Shown in pieces: positions 12,005 through 21,170 of a DNA stretch of 64,000 nucleotides. The DNA is taken from the NCBI GenBank assembly GCA_035275405.1, contig DATEMU010000001.1, positions 186,001 through 250,000 on the forward strand. The letters run 5' to 3'. Origin of the DNA: Phycisphaerae bacterium (GTDB lineage Bacteria; Planctomycetota; Phycisphaerae; UBA1845; UTPLA1). The translations under genes and the position numbers were made by a program. A model generated the notes under the pieces. The model did not search any database and was not told the DNA's origin. It saw only the letters and a list, made by a program, of their open reading frames with translations. Position 1 is the first letter of the stretch. The number at the start of each line of letters is the position of its first letter.

Positions 12005-12087
12005 TCTAAGGCGACACTGGACAACTGTTGTTGTTCGACTCTACTCTGCGACCGTACCGTCCTGGTCGCCGCAGCGAGGATGCACAC

Positions 12088-12600
12088 ATGAAAGACCACC
12101 GAAGGATGCCGCAAGAGCCTCACTCTCGTCGCACGTTCGCTACATGGGTATTGATGTTTGCCGGGCTGATCGCGGGTTACGGGGCCGGCGCACTGCACTT
12201 TTTCCAATATCTCGTCCCGCTTCGCCACGAACGCCGTCGCCGGGAGATGTTCATTGGGACGCTCGACTCGCTTCCCGTCGGTTCGACGCGGACGGTTCAG
12301 GATCCCCGCGGACAGGGCATCATCATTGCCCGTACGTCCAGCAACCCTGACGACCCGAAAAGGGACTTTCGCGCCCTGTCCACGAAATGCCCGCACCTGG
12401 GGTGCAAAGTCCATTGGGAGGAGGGCCAGGGCCGATTTCGATGTCCGTGCCACGAAGGCATCTTCGACAAGGACGGCAAGGCCGTCTCCGGGCCGCCCGC
12501 ACAGGAGGGAAAAAACCTCCTGGAATACGAAATTCGCGTGGATCGAAAAACGGGATGGGTCTATGTAATGGTGGCCCAGGAGATGCCCTATGGCGCGTGA
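12088..12600 (+). CDS. Rieske [2Fe-2S] protein
   Basis: A 170-residue membrane-tethered Rieske protein. The ATG at 12088, with GAGGA 8 nt upstream, is preferred over an ATG at 12028 that has no ribosome site. Residues 14-40 contain SRRTF followed by one hydrophobic helix, resembling the Tat-dependent anchor of Rieske proteins. The cluster motifs are CPHLGC at 101-106 and CPCH at 119-122, giving ligands Cys101, His103, Cys119 and His122 and a probable Cys106-Cys121 disulfide. It would accept electrons from quinol oxidised at the cytochrome b Qo site and hand them to a haem protein, probably the octahaem protein two genes downstream since no cytochrome c1 is encoded here. Its last 11 bp overlap the cytochrome b gene, indicating translational coupling. 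Confidence 0.93.
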   Translation: MKDHRRMPQEPHSRRTFATWVLMFAGLIAGYGAGALHFFQYLVPLRHERRRREMFIGTLDSLPVGSTRTVQDPRGQGIIIARTSSNPDDPKRDFRALSTKCPHLGCKVHWEEGQGRFRCPCHEGIFDKDGKAVSGPPAQEGKNLLEYEIRVDRKTGWVYVMVAQEMPYGA

Positions 12601-14062
12601 ACCCGCGGGCCGTGAACAACACGTCCGCGCAGCGGGCGGCCGTCTCTGGCAATTGCTCCCTGTCGATTGGGGCAAGGTCCAGGAAGTCACCAACGAGCCG
12701 GTTCCCGGTCATATCAAACGCTGGTGGTTCGCTCTCGGCGGAACGCCCGCGTATCTGTTTTTCATCCAGATCACAACCGGCATCCTTCTTTCGTTTTACT
12801 ACGTTCCGTCGTCCGACCATGCCTACGACAGCGTCGCCGCGATCACACACACGGTTCCGTTTGGATGGTTCATCCGCAGCATCCACAAATGGGCGGCCAA
12901 CCTGATGATCATCACAGTTCTGCTGCACATGTGCCGCGTGTTTTTCTCGTGCGCGTTCCGCCATCCGAGGCAGTTCAACTGGGTCATCGGCTGCGGCCTG
13001 CTCTTATGTACGCTGTCGCTCGGCTTCACGGGTTATTCGTTAATCCAGGAGCAGCTCAGCTACTGGGGCATCACGGTAGCCTCCGAACTGGTTTCCAATG
13101 TCCCGCTGATCGGCCCGACGCTCGCCACCTTCATGCGCGGCGGAGAGGACATCGGCCCCAACACGCTGACGCGAATGTTCAATCTCCACGTCGGGATACT
13201 CCCGGTTGTGACCATCATCCTCATCGGCCTGCACATTGCGGTCCTCCGCCTCCACGGCGTTTCGGAGTTGTCGTTCACCCATTCGCGCCTCTGGCCGATG
13301 GACGAGGTGCGGCGCGCGGGACGACTTCCGGGCGTGCATTTAATGGCCCTAGTGGCGGCCGTCGGCGCGCTGGCGTGCCTTTACGTCGGGGCTTTTCGCG
13401 CCGGGCCTCTGACCATCGTGGCTTATGAACTAAGCCTGCAAAGCGCCCGACTGCTTTGGATGATCGGAGGCGTCTTGTTGGCCGTCGCTTCCGTCTTGCT
13501 CGCCCGCGGTCACATGTACGGCCTGCTTCTCTGGTTGGCCATCAGTATCCTCGCCATCGCCAAGCTCATTTTCGATCTCACGCATAAGGAAGCGGCAAAC
13601 GTTGCGGGGTGGGTGGCCATGGCCGTCGTTCTGGCGGTCACCGCCATTTATGGCATCGCCCGCCACGACCGATTCAGGGAGGGCAAGGACCCGGATAAGC
13701 CGTTCAACTTTTTCCCCGACCATATCATCACCGAGCTTCTCATCGGCACACTGCTGCTCTTTTTGTTGACACTGATGACGCTCGTCTTCCCCGCCGAGCT
13801 GGGCGAGAAGGCCAACCCCCTGGTCACGCCCGATCACATCAAGCCCGAGTGGTATTTTTACTTCCAGTTTCGCGCCTTAAAACTCACCGGGCTCAATACG
13901 GCCGTCGTCCTGAGCGGCGCGCTCCTCTTGATGATCGTCCTGTGGCCGTGGATCGACGCCCTGCTGGAGCGGATCGCCCCCAAAAAGGACATCGGCATTT
14001 ACATCGGAATCGTGGCCTTTCTGACATTTCTTACGTTCACCGTGTGGGAAGCCATGATGTGA
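12590..14062 (+). CDS. cytochrome b of a bc/b6f-type complex with extra helices
   Basis: A 490-residue quinol-oxidising cytochrome b. The N-terminal part has the four haem ligands His99, His113, His200 and His215 in the usual H-x13-H and H-x14-H spacing; the C-terminal part has the Qo-site motif PEWY at 419-422. Between them lie about 130 residues (roughly 235-365) with three to four additional hydrophobic helices (near 250-268, 285-305, 311-330 and 338-355) absent from ordinary b6 plus subunit IV or mitochondrial-type proteins. It overlaps the Rieske gene by 11 bp and precedes the octahaem gene by 24 bp. Rieske/cytochrome b genes next to HAO-like octahaem genes are known from anammox bacteria. 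No cytochrome c1 or f gene is present. Confidence 0.92.
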   Translation: MAREPAGREQHVRAAGGRLWQLLPVDWGKVQEVTNEPVPGHIKRWWFALGGTPAYLFFIQITTGILLSFYYVPSSDHAYDSVAAITHTVPFGWFIRSIHKWAANLMIITVLLHMCRVFFSCAFRHPRQFNWVIGCGLLLCTLSLGFTGYSLIQEQLSYWGITVASELVSNVPLIGPTLATFMRGGEDIGPNTLTRMFNLHVGILPVVTIILIGLHIAVLRLHGVSELSFTHSRLWPMDEVRRAGRLPGVHLMALVAAVGALACLYVGAFRAGPLTIVAYELSLQSARLLWMIGGVLLAVASVLLARGHMYGLLLWLAISILAIAKLIFDLTHKEAANVAGWVAMAVVLAVTAIYGIARHDRFREGKDPDKPFNFFPDHIITELLIGTLLLFLLTLMTLVFPAELGEKANPLVTPDHIKPEWYFYFQFRALKLTGLNTAVVLSGALLLMIVLWPWIDALLERIAPKKDIGIYIGIVAFLTFLTFTVWEAMM

Positions 14063-14086
14063 ACAACACCGAATGAGGATTCCTCC

Positions 14087-15700
14087 ATGTCACTTGATTT
14101 CAAGCGGATCATCGTCTTTGTTTTGGGTGTAGCGCTATGCGCCGCGCTGATTATGGTCGCCGAGACCGAGTCGCGCCGCCATCAGTCACCCCAAAAGATG
14201 CCCATCTCCACCGTCCTCGCCCTGACGCCCGAGGCCAGCCGCAACTGCGTCGATTGCCACGCCAACTCGTCGCCGGCCATCATCGAACACTGGAAGGGCA
14301 GTACCCATGCGCAGAAAGGCGTGGGCTGCGTCGAGTGCCACACGGCCGACAAGGGCGATGCCGATGGCTTTGATCACTACGGCGTGCACATCGCTACCGT
14401 CGTGTCGCCGCGCGATTGTGCGCGATGCCATGTGAAAGAATCCGAGGAATTCGCCCGCAGCCACCATTCCAAGGGCGGAAACATCCTGTCCTCGCTGGAT
14501 AACATCCTGGCGGAGAACGCCGAGGGAATGCGGGGCTTCTTCAATCCCCATTCGCCCACGCCGGGGATGGAAGTCACGCAGGTCAACGGCATGGCCAGCG
14601 CCAACCTCGGATGCCGTCAATGTCACGGCGGAAAGGTCGGCCTGATGACCAAGGATGGAGGAATGGTCACCGTCGATGACCTCAAGCCCGGTTCCGACGG
14701 CAAGCCGACCAACACAGCGGTGCTGGCGAACCTGGTGCGCAACGACGAGGGCCGCCCCCGCTATCACCCCTCCACCTGGCCAAACACCGGCATCGGTCGC
14801 ATCAATCTCGACGGCTCTTTGGGGTCTTGCTCCGCCTGCCATAGCCGCCACGACTTTTCGCCGCGCCGCGCGCGGCAACCCGAAAGTTGCGGAAAATGCC
14901 ACATGGGACCGGACCATCCGCAAAAGGAAATCTACGAGGAATCCAAGCACGGCATTGCCTTCCGCGACTTGAAGGACCAGATGAACCTGGATTCCGAATC
15001 GTGGATCCTCGGCAAGGATTATGCCGCAGCCCCGACCTGCGCGACCTGCCACATGTCCGGCAACACCAAGAATGGCGGCCGCATCACTCACGATCCCGGC
15101 GAGCGGATTTCCTGGACGAATCGCCCGCCAATCAGTCTGGTCATGGACGTCGACAAGGACCACAAGATCGTGACCGAGACCGACATGACCAAGCGTCCCT
15201 TGTTGATTGCGGACACCGCCGAACAGAAACGCAATCGCATGAAGGACGTTTGCCTGCACTGCCATACGCCCGACTACGTGAACGGCTTTTACAAACAGTA
15301 CGATGACCTCGTCGTGCTCTACAACGAGAAATTTGCCAAGGCGGGCAAGAAGATCATGACCGCGTTTTACGATCAGGGGCTGCTCACCAAACTGGATTTC
15401 GACGAAGAGATCGAGTGGACGTGGTATTTGCTTTGGCACCACGAAGGCCGGCGGGCGCGGATGGGCGCCTCCATGATGGGACCGGATTACACGCACTGGC
15501 ACGGTATGTTCGAAGTGGCCGAACGCTTCTATCAGGAGTTTATCCCCCAGGCCCAACATCTGGTTTCGGAAGCCCTGGCGGCCGGCAAGAGAAAAGAAGC
15601 GGAGGCGACGAACGCCGTCATCCGCGAGGTTCTCAGCCGCCCCGAACATCAATGGAAGGCCTATTCGGACCCCTTTACCGCCAAGCGAACAACGGATTAG
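14087..15700 (+). CDS. hao: HAO-like octahaem cytochrome c
   Basis: A 537-residue protein of the hydroxylamine oxidoreductase family. An N-terminal hydrophobic segment (7-25) is a signal peptide or anchor. Eight CxxCH motifs start at 54, 81, 111, 176, 248, 268, 318 and 389; the fourth is the expected catalytic P460-type haem. The segment GRRARMGASMMGPDY followed by THWHG contains Tyr468, which I think corresponds to the tyrosine that crosslinks to the catalytic haem in oxidative HAOs (Tyr467 in Nitrosomonas); this alignment is from memory. If correct, the enzyme would favour oxidation of hydroxylamine, or of hydrazine-like compounds, over nitrite reduction. GAGGA precedes the ATG by 7 nt. Position right after Rieske and cytochrome b suggests it acts as, or with, the c-type haem subunit of that complex. 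Confidence 0.91.
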   Translation: MSLDFKRIIVFVLGVALCAALIMVAETESRRHQSPQKMPISTVLALTPEASRNCVDCHANSSPAIIEHWKGSTHAQKGVGCVECHTADKGDADGFDHYGVHIATVVSPRDCARCHVKESEEFARSHHSKGGNILSSLDNILAENAEGMRGFFNPHSPTPGMEVTQVNGMASANLGCRQCHGGKVGLMTKDGGMVTVDDLKPGSDGKPTNTAVLANLVRNDEGRPRYHPSTWPNTGIGRINLDGSLGSCSACHSRHDFSPRRARQPESCGKCHMGPDHPQKEIYEESKHGIAFRDLKDQMNLDSESWILGKDYAAAPTCATCHMSGNTKNGGRITHDPGERISWTNRPPISLVMDVDKDHKIVTETDMTKRPLLIADTAEQKRNRMKDVCLHCHTPDYVNGFYKQYDDLVVLYNEKFAKAGKKIMTAFYDQGLLTKLDFDEEIEWTWYLLWHHEGRRARMGASMMGPDYTHWHGMFEVAERFYQEFIPQAQHLVSEALAAGKRKEAEATNAVIREVLSRPEHQWKAYSDPFTAKRTTD

Positions 15701-15709
15701 GAACAGGGC

Positions 15710-17080
15710 GTGAAGACCATCATCGAGCCCTTCCGTATCAAGTCGGTCGAGCCGATCCGGATGACCACGTGCGATGAGCGCGAACAAATCCTTCGCGAAG
15801 CCGGGTTCAACCTCTTCTTAATTCGCGCCGACGACGTCATCATTGATTTACTCACTGACAGCGGCACCGGCGCGATGTCCGCGGAACAGTGGGCGGGAAT
15901 GATGCGTGGCGATGAGTCCTACGCCGGCGCGAGGAGCTTCTACCGCTTTCAGGAGCGAATCCAGGAGCTGACCGGCTTTCAGCATATCCTGCCGACCCAT
16001 CAGGGCCGGGCCAGCGAGCGGATCCTTTTCGAACTCGTCGGCGGCCCCGGCAAGATCGTCCCCAATAACGCCCACTTCGACACGACGCGGGCGAATATCG
16101 AACACTCCGGCGCGCAGGCGATTGATCTGCCGATCCCCGAGGCCCGCGAACCGGCCAATCGCTACCCATTCAAAGGCAATATGGATGTTGGCGCACTGGA
16201 GCGGCTGATCGCGGATGTCGGTCGCGACCGGATTCCGCTCGTCATGGTCACAGTTACCAACAATAGCGGCGGCGGTCAGCCCGTGAGCATGGAAAACCTC
16301 CGCGCCGTCCGTGCCGTCTGCGACCGGTACAAGTTGCCGCTCTTTCTCGACGCCTGCCGCTTCGCGGAAAACGCCTACATGATCAAGCGCCGGGAGAAGG
16401 CCTGGGCCGATCGCTCGGTTCGCGAGATCGTCCATGAGATGTTTGCCTTGGCCGATGGCGCGACGATCAGCGCCAAGAAGGACGGCTTGGTCAACATCGG
16501 CGGTCTGCTGCTCCTGCGAAACGAAGAACTTCTGCACCGGGCCAGCAACTTGCTGATTCTCACTGAAGGTTTCATCACCTACGGCGGCCTGGCCGGTCGC
16601 GATCTCGAGGCGATGGCTCAGGGCTTTGAGGAGGTCGTGCACGAGGACTATCTCGCCTATCGGATCCGCAGCGTCGAATACCTCGGCGAAAAGCTGATTG
16701 CCGCGGGCGTCCCCATCGTCGAGCCGCCCGGCGGACACGCGATCTACATCGATGCCGCGCGGATGTGTCCGCACATCCCCGCGCACCAATTTCCCGGACA
16801 GGCGGTCGTCTGCGGCCTGTACCGAACGGGCGGCATTCGTTCCGTGGAGATTGGCTCCGTCATGTTCGGGCGCTCGCCGTCGCAAACGGAAGGGCGGCCA
16901 CGCTTGGAACTGGTCCGCCTCGCGATACCGCGGCGAGTTTATACGCAGAGCCACATTGACTACGTCGTGGAGGCGTGCGTTGAACTGTTCGGCCATTGCG
17001 GCGAGCTGCGGGGGCTGCACATGGTGTACGAGCCGCCCGTCCTCCGGCACTTCACGGCTCGGTTCGAGGAACGCGGATGA
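15710..17080 (+). CDS. tnaA: tryptophanase-like PLP enzyme
   Basis: A 456-residue PLP beta-eliminating lyase that would split tryptophan into indole, pyruvate and ammonium. The start is a GTG at 15710, 9 bp after the octahaem gene, with AGGAACAGGG upstream. Lys257 in ISAKKD is the PLP lysine. At the positions that distinguish the two enzyme classes it carries the tryptophanase pattern: SVEIGS around 378-383, with isoleucine where tyrosine phenol-lyase has arginine, and LRHFTAR near 445-451 where the other class has LRFF. It is therefore a diverged paralogue of the gene at 10601, not a recent duplicate. Being last in a respiratory operon is unusual. A role other than tryptophan breakdown is possible because several residues near the substrate pocket (for example NNSGGGQP at 184-191) differ from well-studied enzymes. 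Confidence 0.87.
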   Translation: MKTIIEPFRIKSVEPIRMTTCDEREQILREAGFNLFLIRADDVIIDLLTDSGTGAMSAEQWAGMMRGDESYAGARSFYRFQERIQELTGFQHILPTHQGRASERILFELVGGPGKIVPNNAHFDTTRANIEHSGAQAIDLPIPEAREPANRYPFKGNMDVGALERLIADVGRDRIPLVMVTVTNNSGGGQPVSMENLRAVRAVCDRYKLPLFLDACRFAENAYMIKRREKAWADRSVREIVHEMFALADGATISAKKDGLVNIGGLLLLRNEELLHRASNLLILTEGFITYGGLAGRDLEAMAQGFEEVVHEDYLAYRIRSVEYLGEKLIAAGVPIVEPPGGHAIYIDAARMCPHIPAHQFPGQAVVCGLYRTGGIRSVEIGSVMFGRSPSQTEGRPRLELVRLAIPRRVYTQSHIDYVVEACVELFGHCGELRGLHMVYEPPVLRHFTARFEERG

Positions 17081-17177
17081 CCAACGTCGCTTTGCCTGAT
17101 ACCGGGTATCGCGTTCCTAGGCGATCCCTCGTCACGGCGGCAATCAGCACCACCCCCCATTAATCGCACTGCAGGTC

Positions 17178-17239
17178 TTGACACCGAACCATCGCGGGCG
17201 GTATGATTCTTGATAACTAGATCAACAAATATTGTTATC
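17178..17239 (+). promoter_or_regulatory. sigma70-like promoter with overlapping GATAAC/GTTATC operator
   Basis: TTGACA at 17178-17183, an 18-bp spacer and TATGAT at 17202-17207 form a near-consensus promoter for the pentahaem gene. An inverted repeat, GATAAC (17212-17217) and GTTATC (17234-17239) with a 16-bp centre, starts a few bases after the -10 box and covers the expected start site, the usual place for a repressor site. The 234-bp stretch 17081-17314 holds no gene. Confidence 0.72.
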
Positions 17240-17314
17240 GGTTGGTGAGGCGTGGCCAGGCCCCCGATTAGATGTGGTCTCCGCACCTCACCTCAATTGC
17301 AGGAGTCGCTTAGC

Positions 17315-19159
17315 ATGCCGGGCAACCCAACCCTCCAAACGCCCCGTTTTCGTGGCGCGCTTTGGTTTGTCGTACTCGGCGCCGCGACGCTGGCCGGCGC
17401 GGCCGTGATTCCCATGACGCTCGAGGACTTTCACCTCTCGGGCACCCAGCCCGGCGGCGTGCCGATCGGAAACTTCTTTGATTCCGACAATTGCTCCGAC
17501 TGTCACGGGTATTTCGAACCGGCGAGCGAACCCTGGTTCGCCTGGAAAGGCAGCCTCATGGGCAACGCCGGACGCGACCCGCTCTTTTATGCCCAGCTCG
17601 CGACGGCGAATCAGGACGTCACCAACGTCGGTTACTATTGTCTCCGCTGTCACGTGCCCATGTCCTTCGTCACCGGCCACGCCTACCAGGCCGACGGCAG
17701 CACGCTCGACGACATGGACCGCGATGGCGTGTCGTGCCACTTCTGCCACTCCATGGTGGACCCCATTTACAAGCCCGGGATCAGCCCGATCCAAGATCAG
17801 AGCATTCTCGCTTCACTGGCCGATGTGCCGGGCTATTACGGGAACGCCATGTTTGTCCTGGACCCCAACGGTGTGCGCCGCGGGCCCTATGCCGATGCGT
17901 TCCCACCGCATCCGCGAATCTACTCGCCCTTCCATACCAGCGGCGATTTCTGCGGGACCTGCCACGATGTCGGCAACGTTGCCACGATTCGTCTGCCGGA
18001 CGGCACTTATCAATACAACAACATTGACGAGCAGACGCCTGACGAAAACCCGCACTCCCAATTCCCGCTGGAGCGGACGTTCACCGAGTGGAAGCTCAGC
18101 GCGTTCGCCAACGGCGGCGTCGACATGGGCGGCCGGTTCGGCGGCACTGGGGCTACCGTCGTGAGCACGTGCCAGGACTGTCATATGCCGCGGACCACGG
18201 GCAAGGGCTGCTTCTTCGGGCCGACCCGGAGCGATCTGGCCCAGCATGATTTTGCCGGCGCTTCGGCGTGGGTGTTGGAGATCATCGGCATTCACTATCA
18301 GAACGACGGCCACGTGGACCAGGACGCGTTGATTGCCGGGCGGGATAAGGCCGTTGACATGCTCGAACGCGCCGCCTCGGTGGAGACCGAGCAGATCTGC
18401 GGGGCGCTACGCGTCCGCGTCATCAACGAATCCGGTCACAAACTCCCGACGGGGCACATCGAGGGCCGGCGAGTCTGGCTCAACGTGAAGTTCTACGATG
18501 CCGCAGACGCCTTGTTGCACGAATACGGCCACTACGACGCCGCCGAGGCGCACCTGGATGAGGAATCGACGCGCATCTATGAGATGAAGATCGGCCTGAG
18601 CCCGCAGGCGGCGCAGCTGACCGGTCATCCCGCGGGAGAGACGACGCACATGAGCCTGGCGGACATCATCGTGAAGGATTCGCGCATTCCGCCTCGGGGC
18701 TTCAATAACGCGGCGTTCAACGCGGGCGGCGCGCCGGTCGTGGCAACGAGCTACGCCGACGGCCAATATTGGGACGACGCTTACTTCGCCGTGCCTTCGG
18801 GCGCGGCAAGCGCGGAGGTGACCGTCAACTACCAGACCGTCACACGCCATTACATCGAAGCGTTGCGCGACGGAAACGTCACCAACCAATGGGGAGTCAT
18901 CCTGCACAACCTCTGGCTTCAGACCGACAAGGGGCCGCCGATCCCGATGACAGCCGCCCAGCCAGCCATCGGCTCATTCGTGGCGGGCGATCTGGATTGT
19001 GATGACGATGCGGACTTGGAAGACGTCAACCTGATCGTTGAAGTTCTCCTCGGGTTGGATTCCGATCCGCGGCGCGCCGTTGCTGCAGACCTGAATCGCG
19101 ACGGACAGACCAACGGCAACGACCTCGCATGGATGATCACGGCCATTTTAGGAGTCTAA
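17315..19159 (+). CDS. pentahaem cytochrome c with dockerin-like C-terminus
   Basis: A 614-residue exported protein. The ATG at 17315 has AGGAG 9 nt upstream; the N-terminal hydrophobic stretch (15-32) acts as a signal or anchor. Five CxxCH motifs lie at 60, 109, 141, 213 and 286. The region from about 360 to 550 is haem-free and predicted to be beta-rich. Residues from about 553 contain two calcium-loop repeats, DLDCDDDADLEDVN and DLNRDGQTNGNDL, as in type I dockerins, which are common at the ends of planctomycete secreted proteins. The haem part resembles multihaem cytochromes of the c554 type, so it may take electrons from the HAO-like protein, but it has its own promoter. The dockerin could bind it to a cohesin-bearing surface partner, which is not seen in this window. 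Confidence 0.83.
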   Translation: MPGNPTLQTPRFRGALWFVVLGAATLAGAAVIPMTLEDFHLSGTQPGGVPIGNFFDSDNCSDCHGYFEPASEPWFAWKGSLMGNAGRDPLFYAQLATANQDVTNVGYYCLRCHVPMSFVTGHAYQADGSTLDDMDRDGVSCHFCHSMVDPIYKPGISPIQDQSILASLADVPGYYGNAMFVLDPNGVRRGPYADAFPPHPRIYSPFHTSGDFCGTCHDVGNVATIRLPDGTYQYNNIDEQTPDENPHSQFPLERTFTEWKLSAFANGGVDMGGRFGGTGATVVSTCQDCHMPRTTGKGCFFGPTRSDLAQHDFAGASAWVLEIIGIHYQNDGHVDQDALIAGRDKAVDMLERAASVETEQICGALRVRVINESGHKLPTGHIEGRRVWLNVKFYDAADALLHEYGHYDAAEAHLDEESTRIYEMKIGLSPQAAQLTGHPAGETTHMSLADIIVKDSRIPPRGFNNAAFNAGGAPVVATSYADGQYWDDAYFAVPSGAASAEVTVNYQTVTRHYIEALRDGNVTNQWGVILHNLWLQTDKGPPIPMTAAQPAIGSFVAGDLDCDDDADLEDVNLIVEVLLGLDSDPRRAVAADLNRDGQTNGNDLAWMITAILGV

Positions 19160-19198
19160 AATCGTTCACTTCCCATTCCTGAACCGGCGCGAACGGCC

Positions 19199-19230
19199 GA
19201 GAGAGTTGGAGAATCCTCCGTTCCTCTCTC
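19199..19230 (+). terminator. possible hairpin after the pentahaem gene
   Basis: GAGAGAG (19199-19205) and CTCTCTC (19224-19230) can pair, with GGAG/CTCC inside as a second short stem. It lies 40 bp after the pentahaem stop and before the radical SAM gene. No run of T follows, so it may be a weak terminator or a processing hairpin. The 192-bp gap holds no gene. Confidence 0.35.
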
Positions 19231-19351
19231 CTCGATCAACTGTTCCGTCAGTTTCATGCGCGTCGTTCGACCCTCGATATGGACTCCCCGCCTTGCATTT
19301 TGTCGGTCGTCGTCTCATCGCGTAGAGAAACCAACGAAAGGTACCCATCAC

Positions 19352-21091
19352 ATGTCAATGACTACCACTCTGATACCTACCCGGCTTCCACTGGCCCCGG
19401 CCCATCCCATTCACCCAATGAGATCGAGAGCCCGAGTTCTGTTGACCAGCGTGTTTGGGCCGTATGCCCAGGACGACGAATACGGCAGCCGAACAATCAA
19501 CCCGATGGAGCTGTATCACAACCAGGTCACGCGGGTGCAGGGTCCATTCTCGCTTCGAATGTTCCACCGCTCCTGGGGGCTCATGCTAATCCAGGCCAAC
19601 ATCCTCGCCCCCTGCACGCTTCTGGATTTCCCGGACTTGAAACGCTTTATCGAACAAATCGCGACGAATGAGTATGACATTATTGGAATCAGTTCGATCA
19701 TGCCGAACGTCGGGAAGGTGCGGGAGATGTGCCGGCTCATCCGCGTGCACCAGCCAGCGGCGACCATTATCGTCGGCGGACACATTGCCAACATGCCGGA
19801 GTTGGACGAACTGATCGACGCCGACCACATCGTCAAGGGCGAAGGCGTGCGCTGGATGCGCCGGTTCCTGGGCGAAGACGAAGGCCGTCCGATCGAGCAC
19901 CCGCGAATCTATTCGGGCATCGGTGCGCGCATCCTGGGGATCACTCAGTCGGTCAAGCCGGGCGAAATCGCCGCTACCCTGATTCCTTCGGTAGGCTGCC
20001 CGCTGGGGTGCAACTTCTGTTCGACGTCGGCCATGTTCGGCGGCAAGGGAAACTGCGTGCATTTCTACGAGACCGGCGACGAGCTGTTCCAAATCATGTG
20101 CGACCTGGAGCGGGACCTTCGCGTGCGGTCGTTCTTTGTCATGGACGAAAACTTTCTGATGCACCGAAAGCGGGCGCTGCAATTGCTGGCCTTAATGACA
20201 GAACACGGCAAGTCGTGGGCGCTGTACGTCTTCAGCTCGGCGAACGTGCTGCGGTTGTACGAAATGGAGCAGTTGGTGGGCCTGGGTATCACCTGGGTCT
20301 GGATGGGCCTGGAGGGCAAGGACTCGCAATACGGCAAGCTCAAGGGCCTGGATACCCACGCATTGGTGCGCACGCTCCAGGCGCACGGCATCCGCGTGCT
20401 CGGCTCGAGCATCATCGGGCTGGAAGAGCATTGCCCGGACAACATCGACGCGGCGATTAATCATGCGATCAGCCACGACACGGATTTCCACCAGTTCATG
20501 CTGTATACACCCATCCCCGGCACTCCTCTTTACGCCGAGCTACAGGCCGCAGGTACTTTGGTGGATCGCGGCGAACTGGACTACGCCGACTCCCACGGTC
20601 AGTACCGGTTTAACTACCGACATGCCCACATAAAGGATGGCCGGGAGACCGAGTACCTGCTTCGGGCCTTTCGCCGCGACTTTGAGGTGAACGGCCCCAG
20701 TCTCGTTCGGATGGCGCGGACGATGCTTCAGGGTTGGCGTCGCTACAAGGATCATCCCAACGACGCTATCCGCAGGCGCTTCGTATGGGACTGTCGCGGG
20801 TTGGCCACCCTGTACGCCGGGGCCTTGTGGGCGACCCGGCACTATTACCGAAAGGATGCCGCGATGTCGGCGAAAATCTCGCGGATTTTGGAAGATGTGT
20901 ATGACGAGTTTGGGTTGAAGTCGCGATTGTCGGCGCCGCTCATCGGCCGCTACATTCGGTGGACGATGGGGCAAGAAGAGCGCCGCCTGCGCCGCGGCTG
21001 GACGTACGAGCCGCCGACGTTCTGTGAGACTGCAAACTGCGATTCAAAGTTGAGTTGCCACGGGGAGACTGGCCGGCAGCAAAGGCGATGA
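19352..21091 (+). CDS. B12-binding-domain radical SAM protein
   Basis: A 579-residue protein. The ATG at 19352 is chosen because the longer frame back to 19256 has no ribosome site; AAAGG lies about 12 nt upstream, and a second ATG follows at 19358. Residues 28-185 form a cobalamin-binding-like Rossmann domain with GGHIANMPELDELI. The radical SAM core follows with CPLGCNFC (Cys216, Cys220, Cys223) binding the [4Fe-4S] cluster, then GLEGKDSQYGKLKGL and GSSIIGLE typical of the BchE/MiaB-like branch. The C-terminal 130 residues are basic and helical. Such enzymes perform methylations, cyclisations or C-C bond chemistry on lipids and cofactors; the substrate cannot be read here. It lies in the same orientation after the pentahaem gene and may share its transcript. 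Confidence 0.85.
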   Translation: MSMTTTLIPTRLPLAPAHPIHPMRSRARVLLTSVFGPYAQDDEYGSRTINPMELYHNQVTRVQGPFSLRMFHRSWGLMLIQANILAPCTLLDFPDLKRFIEQIATNEYDIIGISSIMPNVGKVREMCRLIRVHQPAATIIVGGHIANMPELDELIDADHIVKGEGVRWMRRFLGEDEGRPIEHPRIYSGIGARILGITQSVKPGEIAATLIPSVGCPLGCNFCSTSAMFGGKGNCVHFYETGDELFQIMCDLERDLRVRSFFVMDENFLMHRKRALQLLALMTEHGKSWALYVFSSANVLRLYEMEQLVGLGITWVWMGLEGKDSQYGKLKGLDTHALVRTLQAHGIRVLGSSIIGLEEHCPDNIDAAINHAISHDTDFHQFMLYTPIPGTPLYAELQAAGTLVDRGELDYADSHGQYRFNYRHAHIKDGRETEYLLRAFRRDFEVNGPSLVRMARTMLQGWRRYKDHPNDAIRRRFVWDCRGLATLYAGALWATRHYYRKDAAMSAKISRILEDVYDEFGLKSRLSAPLIGRYIRWTMGQEERRLRRGWTYEPPTFCETANCDSKLSCHGETGRQQRR

Positions 21092-21170
21092 GTCTGGCAG
21101 TGGCGGGGATCCAAATACGACAAATCGCCACTTAGTTTTCAAGTTGATGGCGACGCATCGCCCTCTCATG

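Noticed and set aside
14186..15787. 533-codon minus-strand frame opposite the octahaem gene
   Set aside because: It is antisense to eight CxxCH motifs on the plus strand and has no signature of its own.
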